Below, piece by piece: positions 34,186 to 44,100 of a stretch of 64,000 nucleotides of DNA. The position numbers and the translations under genes are program-made. How positions within the stretch are numbered: position 1 is the stretch's first letter; the number at the start of each line of letters is the position of its first letter. The DNA is from Castellaniella sp041677825. GTDB lineage: Bacteria; Pseudomonadota; Gammaproteobacteria; Burkholderiales; Burkholderiaceae_B. The notes beneath the pieces are model-generated. The model saw nothing but the letters and a program-made list of their open reading frames with translations, had not been told where the DNA came from and ran no database searches. Location: assembly GCF_041677825.1 (NCBI RefSeq), contig NZ_JBAYPG010000006.1, positions 53,315-117,314 of the forward strand. Reading direction: 5' to 3'.

Positions 34186-35142
34186 ATGCGCAAGACCCAC
34201 TGGCTCGCTGCGGCCATCGTGGCCATGGCGGCTGTGGCCGTCACACCGGCCCATGCAGCCACCCAATTCATCAATATCCTCACCGGCGGCCAAAGCGGCG
34301 TGTATTACCCATTGGGGGTCGCACTCTCGCAAATCTACAGCAAGCATATTCCCGATGCAAAATCCACGGCACAGGTCACCAAGGCTTCGGCCGAAAACAT
34401 GAACCTGCTCGAGGCCGGTCGTGGCGAACTGGCCTTTGCGCTGGCCGACACGGTGGCCGACGCCTATACCGGCAACGCCGAAGCCGGCTTCAAGGCCCCG
34501 CTCACCAAGCTGCGCGGCATGACGGGCACCTACAACAACTACATCCAGATCGTGGCCAATGCCGATTCGGGCATCAAGACCCTGGCCGACCTCAAGGGCA
34601 AGCGCATCTCGGTGGGGGCGGCCCGTTCGGGCACCGAACTCAACGCCCGGGCCGTGCTCAAGGCCGCCGGCCTGAGCTACGACGACTTCTCCAAGGTCGA
34701 ATACCTGCCGTTCGGCGAATCGGTCGAACTCATGAAAAATCGTCAACTCGATGTCACGCTGCAATCGGCCGGCCTGGGGGTGGCCTCCATCCGCGATCTG
34801 GCCACGTCCGTGAGCATCGTCATCGTGCCGATTCCGGTCGACGTGATCGAAAAAATCGGCAACGCCGCCTATCAGCCCGCCACGATCCCGGCCGACACCT
34901 ACGAGGGTCAGACCACGGCCACACCCACCGTCGCGGTGCCCAACTTCCTGATCACGGCCGAAACCGTACCCGATGATCTGGTCTACGAAATGACCAAGGT
35001 CTTCTACGAACAGCTCGATACACTCAAGGCTGCGCACAATGCAGCCAAGGCCATCGATATCAAGAACGCCCTCAAGGGCATGCCCGTCCCGGTCCACCCG
35101 GGGGCGGAACGCTACTTCAAGGAAGTCGGCCTGATCCAGTGA
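34186..35142 (+). CDS. TAXI-family TRAP transporter substrate-binding protein
   Basis: Periplasmic binding protein of a TRAP importer; 318 residues. A Sec signal peptide (residues 1-25, ending PAHA-ATQ) is followed by the TAXI opening FINILTGGQSGVYYPLG. LKGKRISVGAARSGTELNARAVLKAAGL is the typical family segment. ATG 34186 has AAGGAAA upstream. It is the first gene of an operon with the fused membrane component and a DUF1850 protein. The substrate is unknown; many TAXI systems take up dicarboxylates or amino acids such as glutamate. Confidence 0.93.
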   Translation: MRKTHWLAAAIVAMAAVAVTPAHAATQFINILTGGQSGVYYPLGVALSQIYSKHIPDAKSTAQVTKASAENMNLLEAGRGELAFALADTVADAYTGNAEAGFKAPLTKLRGMTGTYNNYIQIVANADSGIKTLADLKGKRISVGAARSGTELNARAVLKAAGLSYDDFSKVEYLPFGESVELMKNRQLDVTLQSAGLGVASIRDLATSVSIVIVPIPVDVIEKIGNAAYQPATIPADTYEGQTTATPTVAVPNFLITAETVPDDLVYEMTKVFYEQLDTLKAAHNAAKAIDIKNALKGMPVPVHPGAERYFKEVGLIQ

Positions 35143-35218
35143 TCGGGCGCACGCCCGTCATCGCAGACTGCAGGCGGTCCGGCACCTCACAGGCCGGGCC
35201 GCCTCTGCGTGGAACCCC

Positions 35219-37240
35219 ATGAGCGAATCTCACGACCTCCTGACCCGGCCCCTGCCACGCGCCATCTTCTGGGTCGCCGTGGTGTTCTCGGCATTCCAGA
35301 TCTGGACGGCCGCCTACAGCCCGCTGTCCAGTCAGGTGATCCGCTCCATCCACGTGGGGTTCGTGCTGCTCATGATCTTCACGCTTTTTTCGCAGGGCCG
35401 CAGCCCATGGCGCGTGGGCCTGGGCTGGCTCCTCGGTCTCATCGGCTTCGTCACCAGTTTCTACCACTGGATCTTCGAAGCCGACCTCACCGCCCGGGCG
35501 GGCCAGATGACCGATGCCGACATGGTGGTGGGCATCCTCACCATCGTTCTGGTGTTCGAGGCCACCCGCCGCATGATGGGCTGGGCCCTGCCCATCATCT
35601 GCGGCCTCTTCCTCGCCTATGGCCTGTTTGGCCAGTACCTGCCCGATCCGCTCATGCACCGGGGCTACGGTCTGGACCAGATCGTCAGCACCATGAGTTT
35701 CGGGGTAGAAGGGATCTACGGCACGCCCACCTATGTGTCGTCCACCTATATCTACCTCTTCATCCTGTTCGGCGCGTTCCTGGAACAGGCCGGCATGATC
35801 ACGCTGTTCAGCGACTTCGCCATGGGGCTCGTGGGGCATACGCGCGGCGGGCCGGCAAAGGTGTCGGTGGTCAGCTCGGGGCTGATGGGCACCATCAACG
35901 GTTCGGGCGTGGCCAACGTCGTCACCACGGGGCAGTTCACCATCCCGCTCATGAAGCGCTTTGGCTATTCACCGGCTTTCGCCGGCGGGGTCGAGGCCAC
36001 CTCCAGCATGGGCGGGCAGATCATGCCGCCCGTCATGGGGGCGGTGGCGTTCATCATGGCCGAAACGCTCAACATTGCCTATGTCGAAGTCATCAAGGCC
36101 GCCATCATCCCTGCCGTTCTGTACTTTGCGACTGCATTCTGGACCGTGCACCTCGAAGCAGGCCGCCGGGGCCTGCATGGTCTGGCAAAAGAAGATTGCC
36201 CCAATCCGTGGCGAGCCCTGCGCCTGCGCTGGTACTTGCTGCTGCCCTTGATCGGGCTGGTCGCCCTGCTGTTTTCGGGTTACACACCGTTGTTCTCGGG
36301 CACGATCGGTCTGGGCCTGACCGTCATCCTGATCTTTGGCGCTGCGGTCATCCAGGGTGCTCGCCCGCTGGTGCTGCGCTATCTGTTCTGGTTCTTGATG
36401 GGGGTGGCCTGCGCAGGGTTCGTGCGCTTCGGCGTCACCGACTTTTTTGTGATCATTGCCGTACTGGCCATGATCCTGCTGTTGCGCCGTCATGGCCGCG
36501 AAGCACTGCGCCTGTCACTCAATGCACTGGCCGAGGGCGCGCGCAACGCGCTGTCGGTGGCCATCGCCTGCGCTCTGGTCGGGGTGATCATCGGCATCAT
36601 CAACCTGACCGGCGTGGCGGCGGCCTTTGGCGGCGAGGTCATCGCCATTGGCGAGAACAACCTGCTGCTGGCCCTGTTCCTGACCATGATCACCTGTCTG
36701 GTGCTGGGCATGGGCATTCCCACCATCCCCAATTACATCATCACCAGTTCGCTCGCCGCCCCCATCCTGCTCAATCTCGGGGTGCCCCTGATCATCTCGC
36801 ACATGTTCGTGTTCTATTTCGGCATCATGGCCGACCTGACACCCCCTGTCGCGCTGGCGGCCTTTGCAGCCGCCCCGATTGCCCGGGAAGACGGCCTGAA
36901 GATCAGCATCCAGGCCCTCAGGGTGGCCGTGGCCGGCTTCGTGGTGCCCTATATGGCGGTTTACACACCCGCCCTGATGCTCCAGGGTGGCGGGCCACTG
37001 GACGTGATCTACGTGATCTTCAAGGCCTTGCTGGCCATCGGCCTTTGGGGGGCGGGGGTCACCGGCTTTCTGCTCATGCGGCTCAATCCCCTGGAGCGCC
37101 TCTATGCGGTGCTGGCAGCTGCTCTGCTGGTGGCTGCACTGCCGATCAGCGATGAACTGGGCTTCGCCGCGTGCGCGCTGTTCCTGGTCTGGCACACGCT
37201 GGGCTGGCGCCGGCACAGGCAACCCGCGCAGGTGGCCTGA
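35219..37240 (+). CDS. TRAP transporter permease, fused small and large subunits
   Basis: 673 residues with about 17-18 membrane helices. The N-terminal third corresponds to the 4-helix DctQ-like subunit and the rest to the DctM-like subunit, a fusion usual for TAXI TRAP systems. Large-subunit landmarks are GLVGHTRGGPAKVSVVSSGLMGTINGSGVANVV (in parts), GYSPAFAGGVEATSSMGGQIMPPVMGAVAF and GMGIPTIPNYIITSSL. It follows the binding-protein gene after 76 bp. The stop overlaps the DUF1850 start (TGATG). Confidence 0.94.
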   Translation: MSESHDLLTRPLPRAIFWVAVVFSAFQIWTAAYSPLSSQVIRSIHVGFVLLMIFTLFSQGRSPWRVGLGWLLGLIGFVTSFYHWIFEADLTARAGQMTDADMVVGILTIVLVFEATRRMMGWALPIICGLFLAYGLFGQYLPDPLMHRGYGLDQIVSTMSFGVEGIYGTPTYVSSTYIYLFILFGAFLEQAGMITLFSDFAMGLVGHTRGGPAKVSVVSSGLMGTINGSGVANVVTTGQFTIPLMKRFGYSPAFAGGVEATSSMGGQIMPPVMGAVAFIMAETLNIAYVEVIKAAIIPAVLYFATAFWTVHLEAGRRGLHGLAKEDCPNPWRALRLRWYLLLPLIGLVALLFSGYTPLFSGTIGLGLTVILIFGAAVIQGARPLVLRYLFWFLMGVACAGFVRFGVTDFFVIIAVLAMILLLRRHGREALRLSLNALAEGARNALSVAIACALVGVIIGIINLTGVAAAFGGEVIAIGENNLLLALFLTMITCLVLGMGIPTIPNYIITSSLAAPILLNLGVPLIISHMFVFYFGIMADLTPPVALAAFAAAPIAREDGLKISIQALRVAVAGFVVPYMAVYTPALMLQGGGPLDVIYVIFKALLAIGLWGAGVTGFLLMRLNPLERLYAVLAAALLVAALPISDELGFAACALFLVWHTLGWRRHRQPAQVA

Positions 37241-37656
37241 TGCTGCTGGCCCTGGGCGCCTGCCTGACCCTGGCCGCACAGCCTGATCTGCCACCGCGCT
37301 ACCTGCCTGGCGAGCACTTCACGCTGGCCTGGACCCATTCGATCGAAAAGCAGCGCTGGGAAGAAGACTACCGCATCGAACGCAACCCGCACGGACAGAT
37401 CATGCTGATCCCCGGTCAGGCACGGATCCGCGGCTCCGGCGCCGGCATGGAGCCCCCCGCCGATGCGCAGTTGCTGGCCAACGGCTGGTATGCCTATCAG
37501 CCGCATACGGCCCCCCTGCAGGCCCTGCGGCTGACCCGCTCGCACTTCGTGCCCGATTACGACTGGTGCGTTCACGGCCAGTGCCGGCCACTGCGGGCAC
37601 TCATGCCTTCGGACGGCGGCGTGACCGTACTGCGGCCCTGCGAAGCACCGCGCTGA
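37240..37656 (+). CDS. DUF1850 protein, TRAP-associated
   Basis: 138 residues from ATG 37240, which shares bases with the permease stop; the frame is also open upstream inside that gene. A hydrophobic N-terminal segment (LLALGACLTLAAQ) could be a signal or lipoprotein-like anchor (Cys at residue 8). The domain has FTLAWTHSIEKQRWEEDYRI, the DUF1850 hallmark, and GAGMEPP. Family members are nearly always found with TAXI TRAP transporters; function unknown, plausibly an accessory periplasmic factor. Confidence 0.85.
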   Translation: MLLALGACLTLAAQPDLPPRYLPGEHFTLAWTHSIEKQRWEEDYRIERNPHGQIMLIPGQARIRGSGAGMEPPADAQLLANGWYAYQPHTAPLQALRLTRSHFVPDYDWCVHGQCRPLRALMPSDGGVTVLRPCEAPR

Positions 37657-37710
37657 AACTCGGTATCATCTTTCATTTGTTGCGCTTCATCTGTCACGCG
37701 TATTGTCCGC

Positions 37711-39120
37711 ATGAGACACCCTGTCAACGGCACGCCTGATCCCGGTCCGGCGGCCCAACCCGCAATGGCCTGCTGGCTGGCCGAGGCCATCCGGCTGCAC
37801 GAGGCCTACCAAGGGCCCCTGGATGACGCCCAGGCCAGCCGGGTGGCCTGCGCACAGGCCGACGACCTGCCAGGCCGCATCCTGTGGCGGGCCCACTGCC
37901 TGGCATCCGACAGCGGTCTGCGACAACACCTGCAGCACTGGGCACACGGCGCCCGCTGGGCCATGATCCTGCTGCTGGCCATGGCCTGCGCCACCGGCGC
38001 CGGCACGGCGGCCACCGTACTGGCGCAACAGGGCGGCCGCATCAACCTCGCGCTGGCGCTCACCGGTCTGCTCGGGCTGCATCTCCTGACGTACGCTCTG
38101 TGGCTGCTCAGCCGGCTGCCGGCGCTGTCCGGTGGTCACGGCCTCGCCTCACTGTGGCTCTGGCTGACCCGCCGCCTGGCGCGTGGCCCGGACGCGGCCC
38201 TGGCCGGCCAGGCCCTGCTCTCGCTGCTGGGCCGGGCCCGCGCCACCGCCGCAGCCATGGGGCTGATCAGTCATGCGCTGTGGTGTGCGGTGTTTCTGGG
38301 CATGCTGTCTACGCTCGTGCTTTTGCTCAGCACACGCCAATACCGCTTTCACTGGGAGACCACGCTGCTCTCGCCGGGGGCATTCACCCACCTGACCCAT
38401 TGGCTGGGCGCGCTGCCCGCCTGGTTCGGATTTCCCATACCCTCCGCCGCAGGCATCGCAGCCAGCCTGAACGATGCCGCCGCATCCGCCACCGTGCAGG
38501 CAGACTGGTCGCTCTGGCTGGTCGGGTGCGTGCTCACGTGGGGCCTGTTGCCGCGCGTGCTCGCCCTGTTGGCCTGTGCGGTCGAATTGCGCCACCGCCT
38601 GCGCAGGCTGCGCATCGATCCGACCCTGCCGGGCTGGGTCGAGCTGCGCGAGCGCCTGGCCCCACGGCATGAGTCCCTGGGCACCGATCAGCCGGCCCCG
38701 ACCCGCGCAGCACATCGGGCATCGAGGCCTCTGACCGATCCACTGAGTGGCAATACGGCCATACTGGCGCATGAACTGGGGCCCGATCTCGTCTGGCCGC
38801 CGCCCGGTCTGTCGGCAGGCATCCAGAATCTGGGCCGCAGCGATGACCGTGACGATCGCCAGCGCGTGCGCCACCTCCTGGATCCCCCGCCGGCGCGGCT
38901 GGTGCTTTTCTGCGATGCCCGCCTGACACCCGATCGGGGCACCCTCCACTGGTTCGAGGAACTTCACACCCTGTGCCCGGGCCTGCAGGTGACCTGTCTG
39001 GGTGGCGCCACGCCGGCGCGTCTGGCCATCTGGCAGCAGGCGCTGGCCGACCGGGGCATCCCCATGCTGGCGGACCCGTCGTCGCCGCTCAACGCCGCGG
39101 GGGGCCCAATGCATGACTGA
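37711..39120 (+). CDS. DUF2868 membrane protein
   Basis: 469 residues, ATG 37711. There are three or four membrane helices: about 85-105 and 113-132 (ALTGLLGLHLLTYALWLL), about 195-215, and 266-290. A large cytosolic C-terminal part (about 320-469) ends in LEELHTLCPG and LADRGIPMLADP. Motif RYRFHWETTLL (here YRFHWETTLLSP) is typical of DUF2868. The stop overlaps the DUF3482 GTPase start by a few bases (ATG 39113 precedes TGA 39118). The pair recurs in Proteobacteria, but the job of either protein is not known to me. Confidence 0.82.
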   Translation: MRHPVNGTPDPGPAAQPAMACWLAEAIRLHEAYQGPLDDAQASRVACAQADDLPGRILWRAHCLASDSGLRQHLQHWAHGARWAMILLLAMACATGAGTAATVLAQQGGRINLALALTGLLGLHLLTYALWLLSRLPALSGGHGLASLWLWLTRRLARGPDAALAGQALLSLLGRARATAAAMGLISHALWCAVFLGMLSTLVLLLSTRQYRFHWETTLLSPGAFTHLTHWLGALPAWFGFPIPSAAGIAASLNDAAASATVQADWSLWLVGCVLTWGLLPRVLALLACAVELRHRLRRLRIDPTLPGWVELRERLAPRHESLGTDQPAPTRAAHRASRPLTDPLSGNTAILAHELGPDLVWPPPGLSAGIQNLGRSDDRDDRQRVRHLLDPPPARLVLFCDARLTPDRGTLHWFEELHTLCPGLQVTCLGGATPARLAIWQQALADRGIPMLADPSSPLNAAGGPMHD

Positions 39121-40555
39121 ACCGATCAAAGCCGTGGACCTGGCCGTTGTCGGACACACCAACACCGGCAAGACCTCACTGCTGCGCACCTTGTTGCGTG
39201 ATGAACACTTCGGTGCCGTGGCGGACCAGCCCGGCACGACACGTCAGGTCGAAAGCGCCCGGCTGCTGGATGACCGGGGCCAGGCCCTGATGATCCTGCG
39301 CGACACCCCGGGGCTCGAGGACGCCATGGGCGCACTGGACTATCTGGATGCGCTGGTGCCGGCTGGTTCACGGCCCGATGGCCCCGAACGCATCCGCATG
39401 CTTCTCGAGAGCGCCCGGGCCCAGGACAGGTTCGAGCAGGAATGCCGCGTGCTGCGGGCCGTTCTGCAGGCCGACGCCGCACTCTATGTCATCGATGCAC
39501 GGGATCCCGTCTTGCCCAAGCATCGCGACGAACTGGCCCTGCTGGCCATGTGCGGCCGCCCCCTGCTGCCCGTGCTCAATTTCACCCACACGTCGCAGGC
39601 TGATCCGACGGCCTGGCGCACCGCGCTGGCCCGACAGGGCCTGCACGTCAGCGTGGATTTCGACACGGTCGTGCCACCCGTGGATGGCGAAGCACACCTG
39701 CTGCAGCGCCTGGGCCTGCTGCTCGAGCGCCACGACACCACGCTGCAACGCCTGCAGGCACACCTGCAGGCCGAACAGGCTCAGCGCCGGCATGACGCAT
39801 TGCACCTGATCGCCGAACTGCTGGTCGACAGCGCGGCCCTGCGCGTGTCCTGCACGGATGAACCCGCCGCCGTGGCCGCAGCCAGCCGTGCCTTGCGCCA
39901 GCAGGTCCGCAGCCGCGAGCAGCGCTGTGTGGACGCAATGCTGAAGCGGTACCAGTTCAGCAGAGCTGCATTTCCGCACCACGAACTGCCGCTCGAGGGC
40001 GAGCGTTGGGGGATGGATCTCTTTCATCCGCAGGCGTTGCGCCAGTTTGGCATTCAGGTCGGCAAAGGGCTGGCCACGGGCGCCATGGCCGGCGCCACCG
40101 TGGACGTCCTGACCGGCGGATTGAGCCTGGGTGCGGCCACATTGCTTGGCGCGGCCCTGGGCGGCACGTGGCAGGGCGCCGGGCAATGGGGCAGGCGGCT
40201 GGTGTCCCGGCTGTCAGGGCGGCGCGAGATGACCGTGGATGACCCTGTTCTGCAGCTGCTGGCGATCCGGCAACTGGCCCTGCTGCGGGCACTGGAGCGG
40301 CGTGGCCATGCAGCCACCCAGGCCATCGGATCCGAAACAGCCGGGGCTGCGGGCACCGCAGTGGCGCCCGACCTTGCCGAACCCCCGCAAGAGTCACGAG
40401 CAGCGGCACCCACGCTGCCTGCGCCAGCCGGGGATCTGCTGAAGGAAGCCCGCAGCCAGCCCGCCTGGTGTGCAATCGCGGGCCCCGCAGCGCCAGACGA
40501 GCGGCGCGATGCCGTGATCACCGCCCTGGTGCAGGCGCTGCAGGCCGACCTGTGA
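39113..40555 (+). CDS. Era-like GTPase with DUF3482 domain
   Basis: 480 residues. The G domain has Walker A GHTNTGKTSLL (14-24), Thr in the switch-I region (QPGTTRQVES), the G3 motif DTPGLEDAMG and a divergent G4 (LPVLNFTHTSQAD in place of NKxD). After it comes a helical region and, around 305-345, a Gly/Ala-rich hydrophobic segment (GKGLATGAMAGATVDVLTGG), which looks like a membrane-inserting glycine-zipper hairpin. The start at 39113 overlaps the DUF2868 gene. A GTPase that acts at the membrane with its DUF2868 partner is a reasonable inference. Confidence 0.85.
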   Translation: MTEPIKAVDLAVVGHTNTGKTSLLRTLLRDEHFGAVADQPGTTRQVESARLLDDRGQALMILRDTPGLEDAMGALDYLDALVPAGSRPDGPERIRMLLESARAQDRFEQECRVLRAVLQADAALYVIDARDPVLPKHRDELALLAMCGRPLLPVLNFTHTSQADPTAWRTALARQGLHVSVDFDTVVPPVDGEAHLLQRLGLLLERHDTTLQRLQAHLQAEQAQRRHDALHLIAELLVDSAALRVSCTDEPAAVAAASRALRQQVRSREQRCVDAMLKRYQFSRAAFPHHELPLEGERWGMDLFHPQALRQFGIQVGKGLATGAMAGATVDVLTGGLSLGAATLLGAALGGTWQGAGQWGRRLVSRLSGRREMTVDDPVLQLLAIRQLALLRALERRGHAATQAIGSETAGAAGTAVAPDLAEPPQESRAAAPTLPAPAGDLLKEARSQPAWCAIAGPAAPDERRDAVITALVQALQADL

Positions 40556-40646
40556 TCGCGCGCAAGGCCCAGCCCGGCAGGCCGCAGCCCCGATAGCCCC
40601 GCTGCGCAATGCCAACCCGGGCCGGCACCGGATCACCAGCCTGGCA

Positions 40647-40991
40647 TCACCAGATGGGGGCCGGTTCCCAAGTCACGTCCTCGCCCTCTTCGCGCGCCAG
40701 ACGCAACATCGCCAACAGCGGCCAGGCGCGCCGGCGCATGCCCACCGGGCGTGAAATCGGATGCTCGGCAGAATCATCGTGGTCATCATCCGGATCGTCA
40801 TGGCTGACATCGGCAGCCATCAGGCTTTCGATCCCTGCGATGGCGGCATCCAACTGCGCCCGGGTGATCACCCCGCGCTCGGGGAGCCCCGGCGTATCGA
40901 ATACCTTGCCGGCCGCCTGCAGGATAGGCCGGGCGTGCTGGGCGAACATGAGCACCTCGGCGGCCGATTTCGACTGAAACACAACAAGCAT
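40647..40991 (-). CDS. DUF1840 protein
   Basis: 114 residues from ATG 40991 (MLVVFQSKSAAEVLMF), which has GGGAAA upstream; the frame is open further upstream without family sequence. Family landmarks are FQSKSAAEVLMFAQHA, GVITRAQLDAAIAGIE and the tail MLRLAREEGEDVTW. An acidic run DDPDDDHDDS separates the two parts. Small cytosolic protein common in Betaproteobacteria; function unknown. Confidence 0.85.
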   Translation of the reverse strand: MLVVFQSKSAAEVLMFAQHARPILQAAGKVFDTPGLPERGVITRAQLDAAIAGIESLMAADVSHDDPDDDHDDSAEHPISRPVGMRRRAWPLLAMLRLAREEGEDVTWEPAPIW

Positions 40992-41113
40992 GGTGATTTC
41001 CCGCAATGGACATATCCATACACTAACCCATCGCCCGCAGGCTGCCAAGATGAACAATCAGACCGTAATGGATCCCATCTCGCCAACAGCCCGGCCGTCA
41101 GGCCACCCAGGAC

Positions 41114-44100
41114 ATGCCCCACCCTGTTTCAGCATATGCGTCCCGGCTTGCATGCGTCATTCGACGGTGCCGCCAGCGCCTGGCGCGCGGCCGGATTGCG
41201 CGCTGCACCCTGCTGTCTGCCCTGGCCCTGATGCCCATGGCCGTGCAGGCCGCATTGACCTGTCAGGCGCCCGCCATACAGGCCCCGTGCGGGGCCAGCA
41301 GCCCACTGGGGCCGGCACACGAACCGGGTCCGGATTCCGGCCTCGGCAATCCCATCCACCTGCCCAGTGGCGAGAAATTCCTGCGCGAAATCGATGTGCC
41401 GCAGCCGACGTATGCCGGCCATCCGTCCTGGGTGCGGCTGTATCGCGCCGGGCGCCTGAATGACGGGCCATTGGGGCGCGGCTGGCAGCACGAGTACGAT
41501 ATCCGGCTGCACGCGCTCACCGACGGCTGGCGCCTCGATTTCCCTGATGGGCGCAGCCTGCGCTTCGACCCCGACGGCCGGGCCACCGGGCCGGCAGCCA
41601 GCGGCTGGCTGGATCTTGCCGACCCCGAACAGCCGCAATGGCACAATGCCTCCGCCATGGATCCCGAAGGCAGGGCACGCCATCTGGTGTTCGATCATCG
41701 TGGGCGCCTGAAGGCAATTGGCGGATCTGCCGGCCCACGCCTGCAGCTCGAATACCACAGCACGCAACCCGGTCCGGCCTCCAGCGATGCCGCACTGGAG
41801 GGCCTTCTGAAACGGGTAGGCAACCCGGCCGGGGCCCTCTTGCTGAATTACCGGATCATCGATGGCGCCGCCCGTCTGGTTGCCCTGGACACACCGCTGG
41901 GCCGTTTTTCATACACCTACGTCGGCCAGCCCGTGCGCCTGAAAGAGATCCAGCGCCCCGATGGCATGCGGCGCATCCTGCACTACGAGGCCCCGCTGCA
42001 GGCGGGGCAGCGCCGTCTGATCACCGGCATCAGCCTGCAACAGGCCGATGGCCGGGCCCTGCGCGTGCGCACGTGGGGTTATGACCCGGCAGGCCGTGTG
42101 GTGCAGGCCATCGCCGGCGAGCACGGTACGACCAGCCCGCTCAGGCTTCATTATGAGGCGCCTGAACGCCATCCCCCGGAAGGCACTGATCCTGGCCTTG
42201 GTCCTGGTCCTGGTCCTGGTCCTGTCACCCCGCCCGCACCCGCGACGCGCACGAGCCTCGAGGCGGGTTCGGCCCGGGCCGTGCTGCGCCACAGCGTGCG
42301 CGCCGGGCGCCCCACCCTGCAATATGCCCAGGGCCAGGCCTGCCCGATCTGCCCCACGTACGAGACCGTCTTCGAACACGACACACAGGGCCGGCTGGCA
42401 CGCATCGGTGACCTGACGCTGGGCCGCGACCGGCGCGACCAGCTGCGCAGCCTGCGCCAGGCCTCTGGTGGCTGGCCCGGCCTGCAACTGCATCATGATG
42501 CCAAGGGCCTGCGCCACACATGGGCCAGCGTGCTCACCGGGCAGACCCGCCTGCACCATGACGCCGCTGGCCGTTTGCAACGCGTCGAATGGGCCGACGG
42601 CCGGCGCATGACCGTATTGCACGACGACACGCACCGGCCCACCCGGCTGCGCTATTCCGATCGCGAGGCACAGGCTGTGGACATCCATATCCAATGGCGC
42701 GGGCCATGGCCCGAACGCCTCGTGCACCCCATGGAAACCGAGGTGCTGGCACGCGACCAGCAGGGGCGGGTGCGTGTTCACCAGGTGCAGCGCCCCCTGC
42801 AGGGCAGCAGCACGCTGAGCTACCAGGAGCGCTTCGAACATGATGCCCGCGGCCGGCTGATGCGCCACGAACTGCCCGAAGGCGGCGTGCTTCATTACCG
42901 CTGGTCAGATCCAGCCACCTTGCGCAGCCTGAGCTGGGAAGACCCGCAAGGCCGCATTCATCCAGTCCTTGACACCCTCCCCGGCCTGGCCGGCTACCGC
43001 TACGGCAACGGCCTGCACCTGCAGGGGCGTGCCAATGGCGATGGCCAGGCCAGCCAGCTGGTGCTGTCGCGTGGTGACACGCCCTTGTGGGGCCAGCAGC
43101 TGGCCCTCGATCGCAAGGGTCGCATCACCCGGCATGGCCAATGGCACAAGCCGGGCGGGTTGCTGTTCGATCGTCATTACCCGCATGACGCACAGGATCG
43201 GCAAATCGGGCAATTCGAGGCCACGAAACGGCAGTGGTGGGCCTGGCGCCCGGACGGCAGCCTGCTGGCCCGGGCCGAGAACGGACGCACCACACCATTG
43301 CCGGCGATCATGCGCAACCCTGCGGGCCTGCCCCTGTCCATCGGTACGCGTTCATTGCGGTACAACACTCAGGGGCGCCTCGCCGAGGTGCGCCAGAACG
43401 GCCAACTGATCGCACGCCATGACTACAACGCCCGCGGTCACCAGATCCGCAGCCGGTATGCCGGCATGCACATCGAGCGCTATTATCTGGACAACCGTCT
43501 CGTCGGCCTGTGGCGGTATCCGGCGGACGCACCGCGGCCAGGCACATTCGGGATCAGCCAGCGCTATCTCTACGCCAATCAGGTGCCGGTCGGCCTTCTG
43601 CAGACGGATGCACAGGGCCGCACACGCCTGTATTTCATCCATGCCGATCTGCAGGGCACCCCCGTACGCATTACAGACGAGCACGGCGCAGTGCGCTGGC
43701 AGGCCGTGCATGACGGCTTCGGCCAGATCCTCCAGATGACGGGGGATCTGCAATTCCCTCTGCGCCGCCCGGGCCAGGTCGAAGACCCGGCCACCGGCTG
43801 GTACGACAACGTCTTTCGCACCTATCTGCCCGAGCGCGGCCATTATCTCGAGCCAGACCCGCTGGGTCCGCTCCCCGGGCAGCAGGCCCTGGGCCATGGC
43901 GCCCAGCAGTTTCTGCGCCATGCCGATCCGCTGGGGCTGATACTGCTGGCCTTTGACGGCACCCGGCAGAACGCGGCCGCCGGCAGCAACGTCTGGAAGC
44001 TGGCCCAGATCTACGCCGACGGGGCGGCGTACTATCATGCCGGCCCCGGCCGGGCCGGCTACCTCACCTGGGATGCCGTCACCGCCGCCAGCAGCCAGCA

